From Hermatobates lingyangjiaoensis (Eukaryota; Arthropoda; Insecta; Hemiptera; Hermatobatidae), in NCBI GenBank assembly GCA_026182355.1, contig JAPFBL010000008.1, forward strand, positions 2,109,501-2,173,500: a stretch of DNA of 64,000 nt. Reading direction: 5' to 3'. How positions within the stretch are numbered: the first letter of the stretch is position 1; the number at the start of each line of letters is the position of its first letter. Below are positions 54,457 through 64,000 of this stretch, piece by piece. The translations under genes were made by a program, and so were the position numbers. The notes under the pieces were generated by a model. The model saw nothing but the letters and a program-made list of their open reading frames with translations, did not search any database and had not been told where the DNA came from.

Positions 54457-55758
54457 TTGTATGGAACTGCATAATTCACTATATTTCAATGATATAATTA
54501 TTGGTTCAATACTATTTATCAAATGTCAATAACCTTCATGATGTAATGAATCTGTTTTGACATCAACGAACCTCCTAAAACCGCTTAGCTGTCATATACG
54601 TAAATAGGACAGTATCTATTTGGTACTAGTAATCTATTGACGATAGTAAACATCCCATTGGTCGACATTTAATAGTACATGTAGCCTCTTATTCAAGATC
54701 CATGTCGATTCTTTTGCAAATGATTAAGCACTTCTCTACCAAGAGCGAGCTACATTGTCGGTGCCACCAACAGCTCCTAGCACCACCCAACCAAGTGATA
54801 AGCAAGTCCGAATTCTTATCCTCAATAATCTAGTAGCAGTGGTATTCTGAATACATTTATAATCTTCTAATAAAGTCCAAACATCGAAATTCTGTATAAT
54901 AAAATATTGAAACCACTTTTAATTAAAATACAATAGATAGTACTGTATTTTCTCCGCAAGAAAACCGTTAATTATTCAGCAAGCTTAAGAAACTGTGAAA
55001 CCGGATTTAATAACAATACATTAGATGGTTAATATCTCAGACTAGAAAGCCCTTAATTATCATGCAAGGTTAAGAAATGGTTTGCAATTACTCACTTAAA
55101 GATGTTAGCTGATATTTTCCAAATTACCTGAAACAGAAAAGAGAAGAATAAGAAACAATTAATTAAATTTTTGTAAACAATATACTATAATTTAATGTAA
55201 AATTGATTTAATATTTCAGAAATATAGTTCTCTTAGTCCTGAAGTACTGTTTATCAAGTAAAATGTATAAAATGTTATTGTAAAATAAATCAAAAAGTAT
55301 CTACAGCTAAGTAATAAACCTCCATTCAAATCATATTACTTTAAATTACGAGAAAGATATTAGATAAGGTTATTCAATATTCTTTTCAAAATATTCCATG
55401 TAAAAAAAATATATAATATAAAGGACCATTTTCTTTTAAATTGAATTACTTTTTCTTTTTTCTTGAAGAGAAGAAATTCATGTCTAATATTTTTTGTAAG
55501 TTGAAAGTACTTCTTTATCAATGGTATAAATGTTTTTTCTAAAACGCTTAACACAAATTTGTTCAAAACGTCTGAAGTAGTTGCTATTTTTCTCTAAGTA
55601 GTTTATAAAAAACGATAGCAATATTGTTGACTAGAATTCAACTACTCATGAAGTGGAAAATGTTTTTCCAAACATTATTTTTTGCAAAAATTGAACTTTA
55701 TCAATTAGTTACTCAGTAGTCCCTTCAAACTCATTCGGAACACACATTCATCTCTTTG
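54457..55758. other. No gene seen
   Basis: AT-rich, with a mildly GC-richer patch at 54720-54800. Confidence 0.5.
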
Positions 55759-56034
55759 GTGAATGCGACTCACTAGTCTTATTCTGGTATTTAGTGAATG
55801 TCACTCACTAGCCTTATTCTAGTATTTAGTGAATGTGACTCACTAGCCTTATTCTGGTATGTAGTGAATGTGACTCAGTAGCCTTATTCTAGTATTTAGT
55901 GAATGTGACTCAGTAGCCTTATTCTAGTATTTAGTGAATGTGACTCACTAGCCTTATTCTAGTATTTAGTGAATGTGACTCACTAGCCTTATTATAGTAT
56001 TTAGCGAATGTGACTCACTAGCCTTATTCTAGAA
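55759..56034. repeat. 35-bp minisatellite
   Basis: About eight head-to-tail copies of a 35-bp unit starting GTGAATGTGACTCACTAGCC and continuing TTATTCTAGTATTTA. Differences are single-base, mainly CACTAG or CAGTAG, and TCTAG or TCTGG. Confidence 0.9.
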
Positions 56035-58620
56035 TGTCCCTTTGGTAATAGATTGTGTCTTCAATGGAGATCACACCTTTAGCAATACTATGGACCAACT
56101 CGGAGATCCTACTGTAAGATGTTAAATATACCATTAGTTTCTAAAATACTTCTTAACTTACTTAGAACATATAATAATACATACCTAAAATACATAACAC
56201 AAATTGTGATCATTCTAACGTTAATTTGCTATAGGCGTTAAATGACACTCTAATTATGCTTCCTTTTTGCTGTTTGTACATTCACTTTGGGTATACACAG
56301 TGCTTTAATTTATATTATAATTAAACATTTTACTTTATTATCATTTATCTTTCATTATCCAAATTGTCGATCACCCTGGATAATGATATATTATCTTAAA
56401 TTATTGCATAGCAGTAAAAATTACCAAGAGAAATCTAATTTATTTTATAAATGAAATCCTACAACCACTCATTTTTTTCAGTGTTGAAATAAACTCAAGG
56501 TTGTGAACTCAAGGATTGTCAATGGAGGTTTTTCAACGGGCTTACAAGTAGGGTAGAACTGAATAAGAATTCCATCCGATTAGAAATAAACCCTTTTTTG
56601 TAAACTTGTTGATAAGAATATTGTGAGCTACCAATTTGCGGTGGTTTCAGTAAAGCAGAATATACGTTCATAGGAGGGTGATCTCTACTATATTCCATTT
56701 ATCGATAATTCTAAACGAATTTTCCCCCTAGGGTGTATATCTGAGAGAGCAATTTTATCAAAAAAGGGATGAAACCTTCCATAAAGGTGGTGAAGATAGT
56801 AGTGTAAAGCGTTATTAAGTGGGGAATAAACAGCTGAAATAAATATATATATATTACAAGCTGGGCTTGAGAATGGTAAGCCATTTGTGGAAAATAAGGG
56901 GAGGGGTACAATGGGGTACAAAATGGCCGCCTTGACTGGTTCACTTCATGCATTAAAAAATACTCAGGTCTGAATGAAAAAGACACCCTGCCGGACAATT
57001 AAACATCTGCTATATTCAAGGGAGAAAAAACAAAAGCGATCCCTTACCCCTTCTCGTGTTGCAGGCTCTTGTGAAAGCCCCCCCCCCCCCAAGTATTGGA
57101 CCCCTTCTCTTTTGACACCGGCCATAACGGTATGGCCATTCCCACCATAATGCCCTTCTCAAACCTTTCTCAATCCCATAAAAAATGCTTCAAACCACCT
57201 CAGCACCGTATAACGGCAGACCTTTACATATAAGATATATATTTCAATGCCAAACCAGGCTGTTCCCAACAAATAGAGAGCAATATTATTGCAAAAATAA
57301 AGTATAGAAGGCTGATTGAATTTTATGATGATTTCAGTTAAAAGTGGAAATATATTGAAAGCACCACATGAAGATTAATATATGCTGTTGAAATCTTTTA
57401 GAATTTATTACATCATTAAAAACAATTTCACAAATCACTATAAAAAATTAAACTAGACTGATAATTCTAATACTTCTAATAACCATTCTACTAATGAAAA
57501 AAAAATGTGGATTTAATTAAAATGAAGGAGGTTAGCAGGCCTATATCAGATACAGGAAAGTTAAATGCAAAGTAATTAACCCTAAAATAAAAGTCGTTTG
57601 TTATTTTACACCCAATCCAAACACTCCTTTGGTCTGACCAGTCCAATTCGCAAAAATTGAGTTACACATTGATCATGAAAATTAATTAAAAGACATTCCA
57701 CAACTTCATTAAATAAACATATTTTTTTTGTTTCTGTTTGTTTGGTGTTTCTTTTTTTTTTTAATATAAAAGTCCGATTTAATACATTTCAATTAAACTC
57801 CAATGTTTTTAATCTTTAATAAAGATTAGGTACGAAATATTCTTAAACAAATTCAAACTTTAGTTGATAATTTATATCACATAAATCATATTATGCATAT
57901 TTAAAAAAAAAAAAAGAAAAAAATCGCCTGGCAATAACCAAACAGCTTTCACAAGTCCCAAATTAGTACTTGTAATACAAAAACTTCGGTTTATTCTGTT
58001 AAATTTGATTAGTAGAAAATAAAAATGAGCCTCATTCTAACGTAATTAACTGCATGCGATAGAGTAATTTCATGTATATTTTTATCATTTGATAACATCA
58101 GTTTATTCCGTTTGGTCTAGTAAGCCTACTAATTTTTCCAGGAAGTTAAATCAAAACTCAGCCAACTTAACAACCATTAATAACCTCTTGTAAACAAATA
58201 TAATCGTGTATTTAGTTCTTCTTTAATCCAACAATTCTAGAAAATAATGTTTTTTTTTTGACAAGACACAGTTAAATACTTTATGTATGTAAAATAATGA
58301 TATTTTTTATAAGAAATGTACATGTCGTTTTCGATTAGGGTTTTTATGATTGCTGGTATGTATTAGCTTCTTGCTTTTGTTGGTAAATACCCAAACTTCA
58401 ATCAGGGGGTGGTTTTCGGATTTGCCAAGAATTCAATTGTTGGTGTGTCGAAAGGAAATGTATTTCCTGCGGTTGTCCGGGTGAAAAAAGTGTCTGCTAT
58501 AACTCTTCTACCTCTGCTTGTAAGTGTAGAATAGTTTTCTGGAGATTATCTAAAGACTATTCAGGTTGTCTGAGCCTTGGATCAGGGAATGTGGGTATTT
58601 TTTAGCTTACAAGAGTATAA
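56035..58620. other. No supported gene
   Basis: AT-rich. A run of 13 C lies at 57078-57090. The GC-richer patch 56900-57180 has no recognised content. Confidence 0.45.
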
Positions 58621-58935
58621 TGGGCCAGGATAGTCCAATGGAAACGTGTTCGTCTCTAGACTGGGAGATGTGGGTTTCAATACCCGCTTTGGACCTCGAT
58701 TTAGTCATGGTGTAGATGAGTAAATCTGAGCATGTCACCTCTTGGAGGATGTTAAACCGTCGGCCCCGGGTATGTATGATGCAGGTATTCATTAATGATC
58801 TCTATTATAAACACCATTAAGTTAGAGAAAATTTACACTACATTACACAATGTAGAATGTTTATTGGTTAGTATCACGAAGCGTCAATGCCTGCCTATGT
58901 GTGTTTTCTTCTGGAACTGCCTCGCGATCCTAGCA
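58621..58935 (+). mobile_element. SINE copy
   Basis: Head TGGGCCAGGATAGTCCAATG with a decayed B box (GGGTTTCAATACCCG). The body has GGACCTCGATTTAGTCATG, AATCTGAGCATGTCACCTC and GTTAAACCGTCGGCCCCGGG. It ends TTCTGGAACTGCCTCGCG. Confidence 0.75.
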
Positions 58936-60354
58936 GGAGTATTCTCATACGGCTGCAGTGGGTAGCCTGCAGTAAGAAAGTCGCTGTACTGGAATATATT
59001 CTAGTGATTCTAGAAAATATTCTAGTGATCTTATAATATTCTAGTGATAACGGGACTTAAACTCGTGATGTAAATTCTAGAAGACCCTTAGCATTCGAAT
59101 GATATTCCTTTCAGCATCAGAAGAGCTAGAAGACCCTGCACTGGCGCTGAATGTTCTTACCATCTCGATATGAGGTTACTGTGATTCCCAAAGTAGGTGA
59201 GCATATAATTTTACGGGAGTAATTCTGCAAGGATAGCTATTTGGCACGATAGCTAGGTTGCAAGAAAACTAAGAATACTTAGCAATAAACTTCATTATCT
59301 ACGATAAGGTTACCCAATCAGGATAGTTTGCTCCACCTATGAGAGCCAATATTCAACGGTGCAAAACATACTTCTGGGAGTCATATTCAGTACTCTCTTG
59401 CTGAAAACACGACCGAAGAATCGCTTGAATGTCCAGGGAGACTTTTGTGTTGCTGGAAGTAACATTATTTCAAATTTTAATAACTTTATAAGCAATAAAC
59501 AATACAAAAAAAATCATTAAATCACAAGTTATATTTATTTTTGAGCATATTATTAATTTAAAAGAGTGAGAGGCCCAAGTAAAATGGTTTTAGGAGAGCA
59601 GCGGAAAAGAAATCTAGAGAGGATCACTGAAAATAACTCATGATTGTTTCGAAAAACCATCAGGTGCATTTAAATAAGAACGCATATTTGAAAAATGTCA
59701 TCATGATCTATCGTGTACTATAACTATCATTAGATAATTCGGAGGGATGATACCATAACTGAATAATGGAGACAGTCACAAATGTCCAAATATCTTCTTA
59801 AAAGTATCAAAATGGATATAAAAACCACAAAACATCTCTCTCTAATTTTAAACTAACTTTTTTTTAAATTGAAATTCAAAAAATGTAATTTTATTTTAAA
59901 AGTTAGTATATTTTGCAATAAAATAAAAAGAAATAGACTGACAGTCTGTTTAACTAAACAGCTCCATCTAGTTAAATTAAAGAGAACTCTACTTTTTTAA
60001 AAGAAGTAGGTAAAAACTTTTTTTAAATTAATCTCTCAGTTTTTTCTTATGTTTCTTGTAATTTTAACAATAACTTTCCTTTTAAAACTGTTATTGTAAT
60101 AGTTAACAGAAAAATGCTTTTTAAATTTCATTTGCGAAATTTTTGACAGTAGAAATCAAAATGGTATATTGAAGCTCATTGGCTAAAAAAACTGTGATAT
60201 CAACAAAAAAAGATTGTCGTATTTTTTACTAGAAAAGGGAAGTTTCATAATTTCAAGTATATGTAGTCTGAATGTAATTGTTTTAAAGTTTTCGGCAGTT
60301 AATATATTTTAAGTCATAGAATACTTTTCTTGAGTTAAATCACAATAATATAAG
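58936..60354. other. No gene seen
   Basis: AT-rich. A short cluster of TTCTAGTGAT-like units lies at 58998-59048. No supported gene. Confidence 0.5.
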
Positions 60355-60749
60355 GATAACATTAGCAGTGCACTGATTACACAGATACAGAATATTAATT
60401 TGAGGATAGAGGAGGGAAGACTTAAGGCAGTGATAACATTAGCAGTGCACTGATAACACAGATACAGAATATTGATTTGAGGATAGAGGAGGGAAGACTT
60501 AAGGCAGTGATAACATTAGCAGTGCACTGATAACACAGATACAGAATATTGATTTGAGGATAGAGGAGGGAAGACTTAAGGCAGTGATAACATTAGCAGT
60601 GCACTGATAACACAGATACAGAATATTGATTTGAGGATAGAGGAGGGAAGACTTAAGGCAGTGATAACATTAGCAGTGCACTGATAACACAGATACAGAA
60701 TATTGATTTGAGGATAGAGGAGGGAAGACTTAAGGCAATGATAACATTT
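60355..60749. repeat. 77-bp minisatellite, five near-identical copies
   Basis: Units begin at 60355, 60432, 60509, 60586 and 60663, each starting GATAACATTAGCAGTGCACT and ending GGGAAGACTTAAGGCAGT. A stub follows from 60740. Copies 2-5 appear identical apart from a final base change. Copy 1 differs at two positions. Confidence 0.95.
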
Positions 60750-61472
60750 CCTGGCCCGGAAACTAAGTCATAATGCTTTATTCAATAAGTCCTAAAATAC
60801 AAGTATGACCAAAAAATACTAAAAATAGCTCACAAGAGTAAATCTTTTTAACACTTCTTCTTAAGATTTTAAACTTAAAATGATTTAACATAATTAAATT
60901 AAAATAACTTTTATATTGAATACGTTTAATCTAGTTATTTTTTACTGAGTTCGTTTAATTATATACTCTAACATCACTAACGACTATTGTTAAATTTATC
61001 TCTTCTCATTATATATGTTTCCTATTTATTTATTCAAACAAATAATACACAATTAATTTTTTATGTCAATATAAAATATTTTTATTGAAAGAGCTATAGT
61101 ATTTGTTATGTGTGCTATTAAAATTTATAATTAATAATAACACATTATATCTCATTTAACTGTTTCTAATTCAGTAAAACATTACTTAATACTTTTATTA
61201 TAACTAGGCTTTAGTGTTCCCCTTCATAAACGTATTATGTTTTTACCAAGGCTATATTTATGAAATAGATTCAAATAGTTAGCATACATTAATAGGGTAC
61301 TTTGTTGTATGAAGAATGATTTTAACTTTATTTTACAGTACATTCAGAAATTAATATTAATGAACTGCTTGGGATGGTCTGGCAGAAGATAATTTCTACA
61401 TTAGTAAGCCATTTATATATTAAATATTATATATATATTAATTTTTATATATTAAAACTTTATATAGATATA
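60750..61472. other. No gene seen
   Basis: Very AT-rich, no supported features. Confidence 0.5.
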
Positions 61473-61717
61473 TACTTTTTCGATGAAAATACGATTCGAA
61501 ATGGACAAATTCAGTTCAATGTACATAAGAAAACATAGAGAAATTACAAACACAAACTTACAGTCTCTAATTTTTGGTTGAACCCTCTTCAGGAGAGATA
61601 AAGAAGGTAGTGCGCTTGGTATCCCTTCTTTATCTCTCCTGAAGACGGTTCAACCAAAAATTAGAGACTGTAAGTTTGTGTTTTTAATTTCTCTATGTTT
61701 CTTTATGTACATTGAAC
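61473..61717. mobile_element. PLE palindrome, family D
   Basis: The arms (about 61521-61606 and 61624-61717) are inverted, each with a family D hammerhead region. Only about 20 bases separate them, much less than the copy at 17609. Hammerheads at 61564-61597 (minus) and 61635-61667 (plus) keep CTGAAGA, stem I TCTC/GAGA and palindromic AATT. GAA has become AAA in both, so both should be dead. Confidence 0.75.
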
Positions 61718-61891
61718 TATATATATATATAACAAATTCAATAATATATCAACCGTTGGATAGAATAGGTGTAACATGTAATCGGGATTCGGTCAATTTT
61801 CCAGGATCAAAATCAAACTCTCAATGCCGACGTTTCGGTTTTATTTAAAACCTTTTTCATAAAAATATATTTATTAATACCTTTTTCATAA

Positions 61892-61926
<35 letters not shown>
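61718..61926 (-). mobile_element. PLE family B fragment between (TA)n tracts
   Basis: (TA)n at 61718-61731, then the reverse of the family B tail (AACAAATTCAATAATATATC, GATTCGGTCAATTTTCC, AACTCTCAATGCC) up to a hammerhead relic at 61829-61862. The relic keeps GAAAC and stem II but is cut within the first box. A second (TA)n lies at 61893-61926. Confidence 0.65.
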
Positions 61927-61929
<3 letters not shown>

Positions 61930-64000
61930 TTATAAATATATTATATTAAATATAAATATAAAATAATTATATTATTAATATATAGTATTATAAATATATT
62001 AAAACATTGCTATTTGTTGGTGCAAAGTTAATAGCTATAATATATGCTACTCTGCTAGATTCTGGCTTACTAGCACACATGTATGGAGGCCTGCTAGCTA
62101 CTAGCATACATAGATAATAGCAAACACATTTAGCATTCTGTCTCGGTTCACAAACTTGGTAGCTGAGCTCATTAAGACTTTGTCTTGTCCCTAAAAAAGT
62201 TCATCTTGTAATTTTATCAAATACAAAGTTCATTGATTGAATCTGAATGTACTATTCAGAAATTTCTTCAAAAACTTGTTATGTAGCAGTGAGCGTTGAT
62301 ACCAAATCACCTAATTCATAGTAATGACCTGAACCCTTTTATAGTTAAAAAAAAAACACTCATGCATGATTTATTATTTGTTGTAGACTTGTTCATTATT
62401 TAATAATTTTTTTTAATTGTACGGTCCTTTTTTATTCTTTTAGTATACTGGAGTCCATATTTGTCGTTTTGCACTTACCCTCATTTATCTTCTATATGAA
62501 ATATCCAAAAAACAAAAGTATTACATTGCTATCAGCTGAAATATATCAACAGAAATACTTGTTTAGAGGTCCTCTGATTTCCAGATAATTTAAACTACAT
62601 ACATAGATATTACATCTGTTTGTGCGCATATATGTGTAAAACATAAATATCAAAAATAAAAAGGGTTATTATCACAAATTTCATGTGTTGGTTTCCACTT
62701 GCCTTGAGACAAGGAAAACACGATCATCACCGATTTTGCACTTTTACAGGGGGTTATATACACGGGCTTTTGCTATTTAGTAATGACTTGTCCACACAAT
62801 TTCATTAAAATGGATGCTGTCTTCTGAACGAATGGCTGTGCAATCTAATCATGAATTGTTCTCCAGGGTTTAAATTTTAAAAAAAAAGTATTCTAAAATG
62901 AACGATTTTTTTTAAAAGGAATTCTGTTTTCGCTGATCCGGATATTAAACTAAAAACGCTCAATTGTACACAATAACTCTTCAATTTGATTCGAATTGAT
63001 TAAACCGGTAGATAGTGTGCAATCAGAGAAACAAATATCGTTTGGTCAATAAAAATGTATCTTCATTAGTGATTTATCCTTCAATATCCGATGTCTGTGA
63101 GAAATCAGGAAAACTTAACATTATAGCTTTAAGAGTTTGAACAAATAAGACAAAATATATAAACTTTATTACATATTGGTCAACTTCACGTTAAAGACTT
63201 TTTAGATCGAATCAACGTCTAAACCAGTAAACGTTATAAGCGATAAAATGTATATGAAAATGTCCATACTAATGTTTAGAATAATTGACTTAGGAGGAAA
63301 CAATTTTATGCTAATATTGCAGGTTACAATTTTATTTGTAATATTTTCTCCGTAAAATCATCTAACCTATCAAAAACTTAAAAATTATAAACGAATAAAA
63401 TGCACCCTTGCTAATCGACAACTTACTTAAAAACTACGAATGACTTAAATTGGCATTTGATAATAGAAATTTTCAGAACTTTAATAGAGTGTGATTAGTG
63501 GTTGCTGTTTGGTTACGGTTTGTTGTTCATAATGTAGCTATTATTTTTTCCTAAAAGTAAATTTTCTTCCGTATGATCATCTGATAATATATAAATCGTT
63601 TGATAATATTTTTTTCCTTTCTTCTTGTCACAGAAAGTAATAAGAGCAATTGTTACAAACCATTTGGTATGATAAAATGAGCAAAATCATAAATTCTTGG
63701 ATATCATTTTACCAATTACTAAGAATTATAATCATGTTCATATGAAAAGCCAATTCTAACAAATTTGGAATCACTTGGAATTTAGCTTCACTAAAATACA
63801 GACATAGAACTTCAGGTATATGAGTATCTTGACCAAAAACATATCAGTTGATTGTTATTATTTGGTTACTTGTGGGAAGCCGGGGAGGATACTAAATTAT
63901 AATTCGGTGAATGGAGGTTGTATGTGGTCACACCCAAAGGTCTGAGTGAGGGTAAAGTTTGATAGAGAACGTCTTCTAGCGACCAGAGTCTAAATATTTT
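61927..64000. other. No supported gene
   Basis: AT-rich to the window end. No recognisable repeat, RNA or coding feature. Confidence 0.5.

Noticed and set aside
55759..56034. CRISPR array
   Set aside because: The units are directly adjacent without unique spacers, so it is a minisatellite; the genome is also clearly eukaryotic.

Overview
The window looks like a gene-poor, strongly AT-rich piece of an animal nuclear genome. It has no operons, no bacterial-type genes and no convincing multi-exon host gene. It does have Penelope-like retroelements (PLEs), a Helitron, a hAT transposon, tRNA-derived SINEs and very many (TA)n tracts. SINE tails rich in CCTAACC, which resembles the arthropod TTAGG telomere unit, weakly favour an arthropod. 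I cannot name the species.

The dominant component is PLE sequence. At 14575-17392 two 5'-truncated PLE copies lie head to head, each with an open frame for the second half of reverse transcriptase (YVDD) and a GIY-YIG nuclease. Their outer ends carry a hammerhead ribozyme and then a (TA)n tract. The same plan (5' ends facing inwards, hammerhead in each arm, (TA)n outside) recurs as short palindromes near 3.8-5.0, 10.4-10.9, 13.3-18.1, 23.6-24.2, 33.7-34.3, 40.9-41.1, 53.3-53.9 and 61.5-61.9 kb. I find about 13 intact or nearly intact hammerheads in five sequence families (called A, C, D, E and F here), plus many decayed ones. Each family has its own stem II and its own short, mostly self-complementary stem III, as expected of ribozymes that work as dimers. 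Neighbouring palindromes often share one (TA)n tract, so insertions appear to have been seeded repeatedly in TA repeats.

Other mobile DNA: three Helitron copies (1753-2071, 42629-44050, 44451-44782), the second with a decayed helicase (CNGTRL, FAMTLTKSQ, FFSHGQM). A hAT element at 29533-30789 has an exact 8-bp target duplication and a transposase C-terminal relic. Eight or so SINE copies are present, two of them inside an old PLE (27280-28450). A fragment of a different PLE lineage lies at 31370-31898. An unidentified GC-rich insert of 1089 bp (8805-9893) is flanked by a perfect 14-bp direct repeat.

Tandem repeats include a 77-bp minisatellite (60355-60749), a 35-bp minisatellite (55759-56034), a 135-bp tandem (44109-44445) and three diverged long-unit arrays. 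The remaining sequence is AT-rich with only short chance reading frames.
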